Origin: Streptomyces sp. TSRI0107
GTDB taxonomy: Bacteria > Actinomycetota > Actinomycetes > Streptomycetales > Streptomycetaceae
Assembly: GCF_001905845.1 (NCBI RefSeq)
Contig: NZ_LIVZ01000004.1
Coordinates: 620,001 to 684,000 of the forward strand
DNA length: 64,000 nt
Direction of reading: 5' to 3'
Shown: positions 1 through 8,045 of the stretch, piece by piece
Layout of the letters: every line of letters begins with the position of its first letter
Position numbering within the stretch: position 1 is the first letter of the stretch
Notes under the pieces: generated by a model
The model's input: the letters and a program-made list of their open reading frames with translations, nothing else
What the model was told of the DNA's origin: nothing
Database searches by the model: none
Program-made: the position numbers and the translations under genes

Positions 1-361
1 AGGCCTGCGCGCCCCACGCGTCGCCGGGCGGGTCGCCCAGCGGCACGATCCAGAAGACGATCTGCCAGCCGGGCATCCAGCCGTGCACCAGCATCGCCGC
101 GACCACGAAGACGCCCCAGAACCAGAACGGCGGGAGCAGTCTGCGCACCCGGCTCCTGACGACCTTCGGGGCCGGGCGCTCCAGGGACTTCGCCATCAGC
201 GTGCCGGCCAGGGCGAACATGACGCCCATCGACGGGAACACCAGGCCCGCCCAGGCCCACCCGAACGTGTGATACGCGACCACGCGGACGAGGGCCGCGG
301 CGCGGAGGGCGTCGAAGTACCGGTCGCGTCCGGCAGCCGCGGCCCTCCGGTGCGAGCCCAC
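1..361 (-). CDS. Acyltransferase family 3 membrane protein, N-terminal part (runs off left edge)
   Basis: Translation from a GTG at 361 gives a 120-residue N-terminus. It contains RDRYFDALRAAALVRVV, then YHTFGWAWAGL, FPSMGVMFALAGTLMAKSLER, and a RRLLPPFWFWG segment that enters a membrane helix. This is the usual start of acyltransferase-3 (OafA/YrhL-like) integral membrane enzymes, which O-acylate surface polysaccharides or cell-wall glycans. The GTG lies one base after the TGA of the NodB-GT2 gene, so the two are translationally coupled and the acyltransferase probably modifies the polymer made by that enzyme. The 3' end lies beyond position 1, so catalytic residues further along cannot be checked. 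Confidence 0.78.
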   Translation of the reverse strand, partial: MGSHRRAAAAGRDRYFDALRAAALVRVVAYHTFGWAWAGLVFPSMGVMFALAGTLMAKSLERPAPKVVRSRVRRLLPPFWFWGVFVVAAMLVHGWMPGWQIVFWIVPLGDPPGDAWGAQA

Positions 362-362
362 C

Positions 363-2573
363 TCAGCTCACCCCCGAGGGACCCGCCGGAGTGCCGACCT
401 CGCCCGTCCGCTTCAGCTTCTGCCAGCGCAGCCGGCCGCCGGTGAGGGCGGTGACGCAGGAGTGGATGAGGACGAGGTACATCATCTGCCGGTACGCCAG
501 CTGCTGCAGCGGCATCATCAGCAGGTACCGGTACTTCTCGCGGTCCAGGCGGAAGGCGTACGCGGCGCACAGCAGCTGCACTCCCAGCACCGCGAGCCAC
601 GCCAGCAGGGCCGCCCGGAAGTCGACGAAGACCATCGAGTAGACGGTGAAGACGTCGATGAGCGGCGCGAAGACCGGCGTGACGATCTGGAAGATCACCA
701 CCAGCGGCAGCCCGACCCGGCCGAACCGCCCCGAGGGGCCCTTGTCGGTGAGCGCCTTGCGGTGCTTCCACAGCGCCTGCATGGTGCCGTACGACCAGCG
801 GTAGCGCTGCGACCACAGCTGCTTCAGCGAACCGGGCGCCTCGGTCCAGGCCCGCGCGTGCTCCTGGTAGACGACCCGCCATCCCGCGCGGTGCAGGGCG
901 ATGGTGATGTCGGTGTCCTCGGCGAGGGTGTCCTCGCTCATCCCGCCGACGTCCAGCACCGCCGCGCGCCGGAAGGCGCCGATCGCGCCGGGGATGGTCG
1001 GCATGCAGCGCAGCAGGTCGTACATGCGCCGGTCGAGGTTGAAGCCCATCACGTACTCGATGTGCTGCCAGGCCCCGATGACCGTGTCGCGGTTGCCGAC
1101 CTTGGCGTTGCCCGCGACCGCGCCGACGCCGGGGTCGGCGAAGGGCTGCACCAGCTGCCGTACCGTGTCCGGTTCGAAGACGGTGTCGCCGTCCATCATC
1201 ACGACGATGTCGTACGACGCGCTGCGCACCCCGTTGTTGAGGGCGGCGGGCTTGCCCGCGTTGGCCTGGCGGATGACGCGGACGTTGGGCAGGCCCAGGG
1301 ACTCGGCGATGTCCGCCGTACCGTCCGTGGAGCCGTCGTCGACCACGATGATCTCGATCGGATGGGTGCTTCGCGCCAGCGAGTTCAGGGTGTTGGCGAT
1401 GCACTCCTTCTCGTTGTACGCCGGGACGATCACGCTGACCGGTTCGGTGACCAACGGCCCCCAGGAGAACCGGCGTCTGTTGCGCTGCCGGTAGTGGCGG
1501 CGGGCGAGGATCAGCATCATCCCGAAGCGGCCCAGTACCGCGACGCCGACGACCGCCAGGCCGACGGACAGCGCCGGCACGGTCCACTCGGCGACGGCGA
1601 CGGCCGCGACGAGCGCCTTGCCCTCGTAGAGGGTGGCGCCGGTGGCGGGGTGGTGAGCCGCCTGCGAACCGGCGCCGGACGCGGCGGCGCCCGGGGCCTG
1701 CTGCCCCATGGCCCCGCTGATGGTGGTGAAGGTGTAGCCCTTCGCCCGCATCTTCTCGATGTACTTCGGCAGCGCCTCGATGGTCTGCGAGCGTTCCCCG
1801 CCGGCGTCGTGGAAGAGCACGGACGCGCCCTCGCCGTCCTCGGGCGTGGCCCACTCGACGATCTTCGAGACGCCGGGGCGCTTCCAGTCGTCGCTGTCGG
1901 TGTCGATGAAGACGCTGGTGTAGCCCTGCTTGCCGAGCTGCTCGTAGACCTGCCAGCTGTAGTCGTCGATGGCGTCGGTCTTCGAGGAGTACGGCGCCCG
2001 GAACAGCGTGGTGGTGATGCCGGCCGCGCCCGCGAGGGCCAGCTGGGTCTGCTGCATCTCGCGGTTCACGCGGGCTTCGGACTGGTAGGACAGGTCGACG
2101 TGGGTGAAGGTGTGCAGGCCGATCTCGTTTCCCTGCTCGACCATGTCCGCCACGATGTCCGGGTGGCGGGCGACCATCGAGCCGAGCACGAAGAAGGTGG
2201 CCGGGACGTCGTACTCCTCCAAAACCTCCAGCACCTGCGGCGTCCACGTCGGGTCGGGGCCGTCGTCGAAGGTGAGCGCGATCGTCTTGTCCGGCACGGA
2301 CACGGTCGTCGCCTGTCCGCCGCGGAAGGTGAGGATCGGGCCGCCGTCGAGGACGTCGTCGGGCACCTCGCCGGCGCCGGCCCCGGTGCGTACCCGCTGG
2401 TCGCCGCCGACCTCGGAGCGCAGATAGCCGTCGAGCAGCATCACGCTGGTCAGCGCGAGCAGGAGCAGCAGGGCGAGGATGACACGCGGTTTCTGCAGTG
2501 CCGCGGCCTTGCCCGCGGCCCGTTCGATGCGGGTGGGGGCACGGCGCCGGCCGCGGGAGGGAGTCGTCGTCAT
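363..2573 (-). CDS. Bifunctional polysaccharide deacetylase / family 2 glycosyltransferase
   Basis: A 736-residue membrane protein. One N-terminal helix (residues about 30-48) precedes a NodB-type deacetylase domain with TFDDGPDP (101-108) and the metal-binding HTFTHVD. A middle helix is followed by a GT2 domain with VIVPAYNEKE, VVDDGSTDG, a DGDT metal site, AEDTD and the QRYRW motif of processive synthases, then C-terminal helices. The order NodB-TM-GT2 in one chain matches Streptomyces MatB, reported to make a PNAG-like extracellular glycan; the equivalence is inferred. It would polymerise and partly deacetylate an N-acetylhexosamine polymer at the membrane. A small membrane protein precedes it and an acyltransferase follows within one base, suggesting one surface-polysaccharide operon. 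Confidence 0.88.
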   Translation of the reverse strand: MTTTPSRGRRRAPTRIERAAGKAAALQKPRVILALLLLLALTSVMLLDGYLRSEVGGDQRVRTGAGAGEVPDDVLDGGPILTFRGGQATTVSVPDKTIALTFDDGPDPTWTPQVLEVLEEYDVPATFFVLGSMVARHPDIVADMVEQGNEIGLHTFTHVDLSYQSEARVNREMQQTQLALAGAAGITTTLFRAPYSSKTDAIDDYSWQVYEQLGKQGYTSVFIDTDSDDWKRPGVSKIVEWATPEDGEGASVLFHDAGGERSQTIEALPKYIEKMRAKGYTFTTISGAMGQQAPGAAASGAGSQAAHHPATGATLYEGKALVAAVAVAEWTVPALSVGLAVVGVAVLGRFGMMLILARRHYRQRNRRRFSWGPLVTEPVSVIVPAYNEKECIANTLNSLARSTHPIEIIVVDDGSTDGTADIAESLGLPNVRVIRQANAGKPAALNNGVRSASYDIVVMMDGDTVFEPDTVRQLVQPFADPGVGAVAGNAKVGNRDTVIGAWQHIEYVMGFNLDRRMYDLLRCMPTIPGAIGAFRRAAVLDVGGMSEDTLAEDTDITIALHRAGWRVVYQEHARAWTEAPGSLKQLWSQRYRWSYGTMQALWKHRKALTDKGPSGRFGRVGLPLVVIFQIVTPVFAPLIDVFTVYSMVFVDFRAALLAWLAVLGVQLLCAAYAFRLDREKYRYLLMMPLQQLAYRQMMYLVLIHSCVTALTGGRLRWQKLKRTGEVGTPAGPSGVS

Positions 2574-2601
2574 GGGTGTGGCTGCGTTCCGGTCGTGGGC
2601 G

Positions 2602-2985
2602 TCAGTCGGCGGTCGCCGAGGCGGACGGGGAGGGGGCGGCGGTGCCGGAGGGCGGCGCGCTGCCGGGCAGGCCGATCCGCTCGCCCATGCCGCCGGGGCG
2701 GACGCCGCCGGGCCCCTGGCCGCCGCCCGCGGCCCCCTGGGCGTCCGCGCCGAAGGGCAGCAGCGACGACGGGGTCAGTGAGCTGCCCCAGCCCATGAAG
2801 GCGGCGCCGAGGACGGCCGCGTAGGCGAGGCAGCCGACGCCGAGGAGGACGCCGATCCGGCGCAGCAGCCTGGACCTGCGTCCGGAGTTGTCGACGAACA
2901 CGGGCCCTTCGGCGGACCCGGTGCCGCGTTTGCGGCGGCGGCCGCGCGTGGCCGCGCGGCTTTCGGTGACAGGCTCGGAATGCAT
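2602..2985 (-). CDS. Small single-pass membrane protein upstream of the NodB-GT2 enzyme
   Basis: A 127-residue protein of unknown family. A basic cytoplasmic N-terminus (RGRRRKRG, then GRRSRLLRR) precedes one hydrophobic helix (LLGVGCLAYAAVLGAAFMGW, residues about 47-66). A low-complexity Gly/Pro/Ser-rich outer tail ends in SPSASATAD. It lies 28 bp upstream of the NodB-GT2 gene on the same strand and is probably cotranscribed. An accessory or scaffold role in polysaccharide synthesis is suggested by position only, comparable to the small partner in matAB-type loci. Confidence 0.7.
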   Translation of the reverse strand: MHSEPVTESRAATRGRRRKRGTGSAEGPVFVDNSGRRSRLLRRIGVLLGVGCLAYAAVLGAAFMGWGSSLTPSSLLPFGADAQGAAGGGQGPGGVRPGGMGERIGLPGSAPPSGTAAPSPSASATAD

Positions 2986-3139
2986 TCCCCGGACGTTAGG
3001 GAGCCTTCATGTGCCGAGGTCACCGGCTTGCTGTGAAGCGTCCATGAGAATCGGCGCAGCCTGTGCGTCCGCTGAGAGATCCCGCCCGGGGCCCGGATTC
3101 TCACGGGTGGCTCCCAGCTGCGGGTGAGACGTTCCCGCG

Positions 3140-4156
3140 ATGAAGGGATTCCTGAAGCCGACGGCCGCGCTCGCCTGTCTGGTCGCCCTGGCCACGGCCG
3201 GGTGCTCCGCCGAGACGGCGCCCACGACGTCCGATCCATCGCAGACGCCGTCCGCCACGCCGTCCGCCACAGCGCCGTCCACCGCGTCGTACGCCCTGTC
3301 GTACGCGCCCTACGTCAGCGCCACCACCGCCTCCGCCACCGACTCGGCCGGCTCCCCCGACGCCTACAACCTGGCCTTCGTCCTGTCGGACGGCAGCGGC
3401 TGCACTCCCGGGTGGAACGGCACCCAGGCGCTCACCGACGCGACCGTGACCTCCCGGATCGCGCGGCTGACGGAGTCCGGCACGCCCGTGCGGGTCTCGT
3501 TCGGCGGCGCCTCCGGCAAGGAACTCGCCGCCGTCTGCGGCAGCGCGGCCGAGCTGGCCGAGGCGTACGGCGCGGCGCTGGACGCGGCGGGGGCGACGCG
3601 GGCCGACTTCGACATCGAGGGCGACGAGCTGACCGACGCGGACTCGGTCGCCCTGCGCAGCGAGGCGATCGCCCTGCTCCAGCAGGAACGGCCGGAGCTG
3701 GAGGTCTCGTTCACCCTCCCGGTGATGCCGTCCGGGCTGGACGCCGACAGCCTGGCGCTGCTGGCGTCCGCCAACGAGCACGACGTGCAGGTCTCCACCG
3801 TCAACCTGATGACGATGAACTACGGCGGCTCCTACACCGGCGACATGGGCGGCTACGCGGTCCGTGCCGCCCGCGCCGCGCACACCCAGCTCGCCGACGT
3901 GTTCGGCCTGTCGTCGGCCGCCGCCTGGAAGGGCATGGCGCTGACGTCGATGATCGGCGTGAACGACGTCGACGGCGAGACGTTCACCCTGGCGGACGCG
4001 GCGCAGGTCCGGGCGTTCGCCGAGCGGCAGGGGCTCGCCTGGGTGTCGATGTGGGCGACGTTCCGCGACCGGGCGTGCGGGGAGGGCGACACGGCGTCCG
4101 AGTGCAGTGGGGTGGCGCAGGCGGACGGCGCGTTCGGTGCGGCGTTCGCGGGCTGA
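3140..4156 (+). CDS. GH18-like (chitinase-family) lipoprotein
   Basis: A 338-residue predicted lipoprotein. The signal peptide ends in a lipobox LATAGC with Cys22 as the lipidation site, followed by a Thr/Ser/Pro-rich linker to about residue 50. The rest fits a glycoside hydrolase 18 barrel. Residues 115-123 (PVRVSFGGA) match the SxGG strand, and DFDIEG at 156-161 matches the DxxDxDxE catalytic signature with Glu160 as acid. NLMTMNYGG matches the strand bearing the MxY substrate-contacting residues. It is shorter than typical secreted chitinases and has no obvious binding module, so it may act on chitin or related amino-sugar glycans at the cell surface. It lies divergent from the polysaccharide genes. 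Confidence 0.82.
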   Translation: MKGFLKPTAALACLVALATAGCSAETAPTTSDPSQTPSATPSATAPSTASYALSYAPYVSATTASATDSAGSPDAYNLAFVLSDGSGCTPGWNGTQALTDATVTSRIARLTESGTPVRVSFGGASGKELAAVCGSAAELAEAYGAALDAAGATRADFDIEGDELTDADSVALRSEAIALLQQERPELEVSFTLPVMPSGLDADSLALLASANEHDVQVSTVNLMTMNYGGSYTGDMGGYAVRAARAAHTQLADVFGLSSAAAWKGMALTSMIGVNDVDGETFTLADAAQVRAFAERQGLAWVSMWATFRDRACGEGDTASECSGVAQADGAFGAAFAG

Positions 4157-4162
4157 GCCGGG

Positions 4163-4993
4163 TCAGGCGATCCGCCACAGCGCCGGGACGGACGGGGGTT
4201 GCCAGCCGGGCTGTGCCGTGTGGGCCTGGAGGCAGAGCCAGGCGCGGCCGTCGTGGGTGACGCGGTCGCCGGGCCGGTAGGCGGTGCCGACGGTCCAGGT
4301 GCCGCCCGGCGGCGGGGTGGGGCCGGGGTCCTGCGGGACGGCGAGGACGAAGTCGAACGCCGCCTCCTTGGCACCGCCCGCGTCGCGGACGGTCATCAGC
4401 AGGCGCGGGTCGAAGATGGTGTCGGTGTTGTTGCGGGGCTCGTTCGGGAAGTACAGCTGCGTGGTCAGCACCGGCCGGTTCGGGGCCTGCACCTTCACGT
4501 GTATGTGCCGGGTCCGGCCCGGGTAGAGGCCGGGGACGATCGTGGTGAGGGTGAACGCGCCGTCGGCGCCGGTGTACTGGTGGCCGCGGAACCGGAACCC
4601 GGTGTTGTCGTAGGCCCCGTTGACGTCGGCCTGCCAGAAGTCCAGCAGGGCGCCGGCTATCGGCCGGCAGGCGAGGCCGAAGACGTAGCCGCTCACGGTG
4701 AGCCGGGTCCCGGGCGTGCCGGATTCCAGCAGGCTGGTCCTGCGGGGCGAGTTCGGCTTGAAGTAGGGGCCCTCGGTCTGGGGCGGCGTGGGGTCGTCGC
4801 CGTCGTCGCACGCCGGGGTGAGCGGGGGTGCCGTGTCCTGGGCGGTGAGGGTGCGGGCCAGCGCCGGGGCGCCGGCCAGGGCCGCGGGAACCGCGACCGT
4901 CGCGGCGAGGGCGGCGCGCAGCACCGTCTTGCGGCTGACGAGCGGGGAGTTCTCCTCGGCCGGGTCGCGCGTCTCGTTCGTCGCGTTGTCCAT
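4163..4993 (-). CDS. Secreted intradiol dioxygenase with C-terminal carbohydrate-binding module
   Basis: A 276-residue protein. The ATG at 4993 has AAGGAG 5 nt upstream. A basic SRKTVLR stretch followed by a hydrophobic segment (residues 20-45) looks like a signal peptide, possibly Tat. The core has the intradiol dioxygenase fold: TEGPYFKPNSPRR, a DFWQADVNGAYDN segment with one Tyr ligand, GLYPGRTRHIHVKV with the second Tyr and two His iron ligands, and LYFPNEP. The last 45 residues (WTVGTAYRPGDRVTHDGRAW to WRIA) match a CBM5/12 chitin/cellulose-binding fold. The same pairing is known in the Streptomyces enzyme SACTE_2871, which cleaves catechols, so action on lignin-derived aromatics at plant polymers is likely. 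Confidence 0.9.
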   Translation of the reverse strand: MDNATNETRDPAEENSPLVSRKTVLRAALAATVAVPAALAGAPALARTLTAQDTAPPLTPACDDGDDPTPPQTEGPYFKPNSPRRTSLLESGTPGTRLTVSGYVFGLACRPIAGALLDFWQADVNGAYDNTGFRFRGHQYTGADGAFTLTTIVPGLYPGRTRHIHVKVQAPNRPVLTTQLYFPNEPRNNTDTIFDPRLLMTVRDAGGAKEAAFDFVLAVPQDPGPTPPPGGTWTVGTAYRPGDRVTHDGRAWLCLQAHTAQPGWQPPSVPALWRIA

Positions 4994-5046
4994 GCCTGCT
5001 CCTTGTGGGGGCTGTCGGAACGACTTCGGACTGAACGGCACCGAAC

Positions 5047-5979
5047 CTAGGCGTGTGCGTGCGGGGGTTCGATGGACTGGTGTGCGCGGCTGTGGTGTTT
5101 TCGGAAGGCGCCGGGGCTCTGCCCGGTCTCGCGGCGGAAGAAGCGGCTGAAGTACGCCGGGTCGGTGAAGCCGGTGCGGGCGGCGACCTGGCGTACCGAC
5201 AGCTCGGTGTGCGCGAGGAGCCGTTGGGCCTGGCAGGTGCGGGCCTCCCGCAGCAGCCGTCCCGGGCTGCGGCCGGTGGCGGACCGTACGGCCTGGGTGA
5301 GGTAGCCGGGGGTGACGCCGAGCCGGTCCGCGCACTCCCGGACCGTCCAGGCGACCGCGTCGGGGCGGGCGATCAGCCGGGCGAAGGCCTGGGCGACGGC
5401 GGCCCCGCGGCCCTCGGCCGGGACGCCGGGCGCGGGCCCGTCCGGGAGCCGGGCCACCCGGACGGCGAGTACGTGCAGCAGTGCCCGCAGCACGCCCTCG
5501 TACCCCGGTCCCCGCTGCTCGTACTCCCTGACCAGCTCGGTCATGAGGGCGCCGATGCGTTCGCCCTCCCCCGGCGGCGGCCGGAACCAGCCGCGTTCGG
5601 CGAGCCGGCGCAGCAGCTCGCGGTCGCCGGGGTGGTCCACGAGGAAGTCCTCGGTGAACAGCACGAGCGTGCCGTCGAGGGCGTGGCCGTCCTCCCAGTG
5701 GTGCACCTGGCCCGGCGCGAGCACGGCCAGGTGCTGCGGTGCGAGCGGTCGGCGGGTGAGGTCGACGACGTGGGTGCCGGACCCGGCGGTGACGTGGACG
5801 ATCTCGTAGAAGGTGTGCCGGTGCGGCCGGTCCCAGCGGGCGTACGGCCCCAGGGAGTCGAAGTCGCCGGCCGCGAAGGGGACGGTTCCGGGGCCGGCCA
5901 CTTCCAGCCGGTGCAGGGGCGGTTCGCCGGTACGGGGCGGGAGAGAGGGTGTCCCGGGCGGGACGGTGGTGCCGCGCAT
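5047..5979 (-). CDS. AraC-family transcriptional regulator
   Basis: A 310-residue regulator. The start at 5979 is preferred over one 66 bp upstream because CAGGAGG lies 9 nt before it. The N-terminal half is a cupin-like sensor domain (HRHTFYEIVHVTAGSGTHVV, LAPGQVHHWE). The C-terminal 100 residues hold two helix-turn-helix motifs (VRECADRLGVTPGYLTQAV and VRQVAARTGFTDPAYFSRFF) followed by the typical AraC end RRETGQSPGAFR. It lies 53 bp upstream of the secreted dioxygenase in the same orientation, so it probably regulates that gene in response to a small aromatic or sugar; the ligand cannot be read from sequence. Confidence 0.88.
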   Translation of the reverse strand: MRGTTVPPGTPSLPPRTGEPPLHRLEVAGPGTVPFAAGDFDSLGPYARWDRPHRHTFYEIVHVTAGSGTHVVDLTRRPLAPQHLAVLAPGQVHHWEDGHALDGTLVLFTEDFLVDHPGDRELLRRLAERGWFRPPPGEGERIGALMTELVREYEQRGPGYEGVLRALLHVLAVRVARLPDGPAPGVPAEGRGAAVAQAFARLIARPDAVAWTVRECADRLGVTPGYLTQAVRSATGRSPGRLLREARTCQAQRLLAHTELSVRQVAARTGFTDPAYFSRFFRRETGQSPGAFRKHHSRAHQSIEPPHAHA

Positions 5980-6080
5980 GGACCCGAACCTCCTGATGGC
6001 AGGTACAGACCAATCCGAGCGCCACCAGGGTCTCACGCCGGTCATGCCGTCCGCGAAGCCCTCGCCTCGTCCTCGGAGAA

Positions 6081-6680
6081 CTACCGGCGGCGGTGCACCA
6101 GGCGCCCCGCGACGACCGTCGCCACGCAGGTGGCGGCGCCCTGCCGGACCAGGGCGGCCCGGTCGGGCACGTCGAAGACGGCGAAGCGGGCGGGGCCGCC
6201 CGCGGCGAGCGGCGGCAGCAGGATCAGCGGGACCGGAGAGAGGGACGGCGGCCCCGGCAGCGACGGCGGCCGCTGCCCGACGGCGAGCCCCGCGCGCCGC
6301 ACCGCGTCCAGTGCGGCCCGCTCGCGCAGCTCCCCCGCGATGGCGACGGTGCCGTGCGCGAGGAGCCGCTGCACGCCGCGCCGCGCGCTGGCGCCGCGGC
6401 GGGCGGGGTCCGCGCGGAACAGGGCCTGCGCACGCTCCCCGCCGATCGGCTCCGTGCCGAGCCGGTCGGCCTCGCGCGGGTCGGGGTGGTACGTCCGCTC
6501 CAGCAGCTCCGGCCCGTACGGGTTGAGCAGCCCGGGGGTGAGGATGCCGGGCCAGCGCCGCACCCGGGCCCGCGGGTGGGCGGCGGCCAGCTCGTCGTAC
6601 GGGCCGACGGCGGCGAGGTGTGCGCCGTCGACCAGGACGGCGTTCTCGGGCGAGGCCTCGGCGACGTGGAGGGTCAGCAA
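6081..6680 (-). CDS. Imidazolonepropionase-like (amidohydrolase N-terminal) domain protein
   Basis: A 199-residue protein that resembles only the edges of an amidohydrolase. An N-terminal composite beta-sandwich start (LVDGAHLAAVGPYDELAAAHP) and the entry to the barrel (WPGILTPGLLNPYGPELLER) are present, and the C-terminus closes the sandwich (GAATCVATVVAGRLVHRRR). Most of the TIM-barrel metal site is absent: the usual HxH after TPGL is replaced by NPYGP. Catalytic deamination or hydrolysis is therefore unlikely. It lies 7 bp downstream of mqnC on the same strand and is probably in one operon. Association with MqnC suggests some link to futalosine metabolism, but the function is unknown. Confidence 0.7.
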   Translation of the reverse strand: MLTLHVAEASPENAVLVDGAHLAAVGPYDELAAAHPRARVRRWPGILTPGLLNPYGPELLERTYHPDPREADRLGTEPIGGERAQALFRADPARRGASARRGVQRLLAHGTVAIAGELRERAALDAVRRAGLAVGQRPPSLPGPPSLSPVPLILLPPLAAGGPARFAVFDVPDRAALVRQGAATCVATVVAGRLVHRRR

Positions 6681-6687
6681 CGCGGGC

Positions 6688-7884
6688 TCAGTTGGCGGCG
6701 AGGATCTTCAGCTCGGGGTGGGCGGTGCCACCCTCGATCGCCGTCGACGAGATGTGGGAGACGACCCGCTCGTCGACGGGGTCGTTCGCCGGGTCGTCGT
6801 GCACGAGCAGGTGCTCGTACGTCGTGCTCCGCTGGGCCGGGACGCGGTCGGCACCCCGGATCATCTCGATCATCTCCATGAGGTTGGAGCGGTGCTTGGC
6901 ACCGGCCGCCGAGACGACGTTCTCCTCCAGCATGATCGAACCGAGGTCGTCGGCGCCGTAGTGCAGGGTCAGCTGGCCGGCGTCCTTGCCGGTGGTCAGC
7001 CAGGAGCCCTGGATGTGGGCGACGTTGTCGAGGAAGAGGCGGGCGATCGCGATCATCCGCAGGTACTCGAAGATGGTGGCCTGGGTGCGGCCCTTCAGGT
7101 GGTTGTTCTGCGGCTGGTAGAGGTACGGGATGAAGGCGCGGAAGCCGCCCGTCCGGTCCTGTACGTCACGGATCATCCGCAGGTGCTCGATCCGCTCGGC
7201 GTTGGTCTCGCCGGTGCCCATGAGCATGGTGGAGGTCGACTCGACGCCCAGGTTGTGCGCGGTCTCCATGATCTCCAGCCAGCGCTCGCCGCTCTCCTTC
7301 AGCGGGGCGATCGCCTTGCGCGGCCGCTCCGGCAGCAGCTCGGCGCCGGCGCCCGCGAAGGAGTCGAGGCCGGCGGCGTGGATGCGCTGGATGGCCTCCT
7401 CCACCGACACCTTGGAGATCCGGGCCATGTGCTCGACCTCGCTCGCCCCCAGGCTGTGGATGACGAGCTGCGGGAAGTCCTTCTTGATCGCGGAGAAGTG
7501 CTTCTCGTAGTACTCGACGCCGTAGTCCGGGTGGTGGCCGCCCTGGAACATGATCTGCGTGCCGCCCAGTTCGACGGTCTCCGCGCACCGGCGCAGGATG
7601 TCGTCCAGGTCGCGGGTCCAGCCCTTGTCGCTCTTCGGCGGGGCGTAGAAGGCGCAGAACTTGCACGCCGTGACACACACGTTCGTGTAGTTGATGTTCC
7701 GCTCGATGATGTACGTCGCGATGTGCTCGACGCCCGCGTACCGGCGGCGGCGCACCGCGTCCGCGGCGGCGCCCAGGGCGTGCAGCGGCGCGTCGCGGTA
7801 GAGGTCCAGTGCCTCCTCGGGGGTGATCCGCCCACCCGCTGCGGCGCGGTCGAGCACAGACTGGAGGTCGGCCTTCTCGGTCAC
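6688..7884 (-). CDS. mqnC: Cyclic dehypoxanthine futalosine synthase MqnC
   Basis: A 398-residue radical SAM enzyme. The cluster-binding CxxxCxxC is Cys70, Cys74 and Cys77 (CVTACKFC), preceded by NINYTNV as in the MqnC/MqnE/CofH group. Other family signatures are FQGGHHPDYG, HSLGASEVEH, and LMGTGET. It converts dehypoxanthine futalosine to the cyclic spiro product in the futalosine menaquinone pathway, in the cytoplasm. MqnE, the sister enzyme, is encoded at 27521-28684, and the two are separated by the MqnC-specific MFQGGHHPDYGVEYYE segment. The gene is followed closely by an imidazolonepropionase-like gene. Confidence 0.95.
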   Translation of the reverse strand: MTEKADLQSVLDRAAAGGRITPEEALDLYRDAPLHALGAAADAVRRRRYAGVEHIATYIIERNINYTNVCVTACKFCAFYAPPKSDKGWTRDLDDILRRCAETVELGGTQIMFQGGHHPDYGVEYYEKHFSAIKKDFPQLVIHSLGASEVEHMARISKVSVEEAIQRIHAAGLDSFAGAGAELLPERPRKAIAPLKESGERWLEIMETAHNLGVESTSTMLMGTGETNAERIEHLRMIRDVQDRTGGFRAFIPYLYQPQNNHLKGRTQATIFEYLRMIAIARLFLDNVAHIQGSWLTTGKDAGQLTLHYGADDLGSIMLEENVVSAAGAKHRSNLMEMIEMIRGADRVPAQRSTTYEHLLVHDDPANDPVDERVVSHISSTAIEGGTAHPELKILAAN

Positions 7885-8045
7885 CGGGGCGTCCCTTTCG
7901 TCAAGGGTTGTGGACGGACTGATCCAGCGTACGCCAGGGGTTTCCGCGCGCTCACGTCAGGCCGCGTACGCAGCAGCCGGCCGGGCGGAGAGTACGGCGT
8001 GTCATGATCACTGCTTGCCGTGTGCGCGACAGCGAAGGGTCTTCC

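Noticed and set aside
196..2247. Long open frame on the minus strand over the NodB-GT2 gene
   Set aside because: Arg/Pro/His-rich translation with no domain; a shadow of the gene in another frame at high GC.
462..2798. 778-codon open frame on the plus strand
   Set aside because: Antisense shadow of the NodB-GT2 gene and its neighbour; no family and no ribosome site.
3047..3103. GAGAATC/GATTCTC inverted repeat between the membrane-protein and GH18 genes
   Set aside because: Arms are 50 bp apart and short; it may be an operator but the support is too weak to list.
5053..8007. 984-codon open frame on the plus strand
   Set aside because: Antisense to the AraC, imidazolonepropionase-like and mqnC genes; low-complexity Arg/Ala/Val translation.
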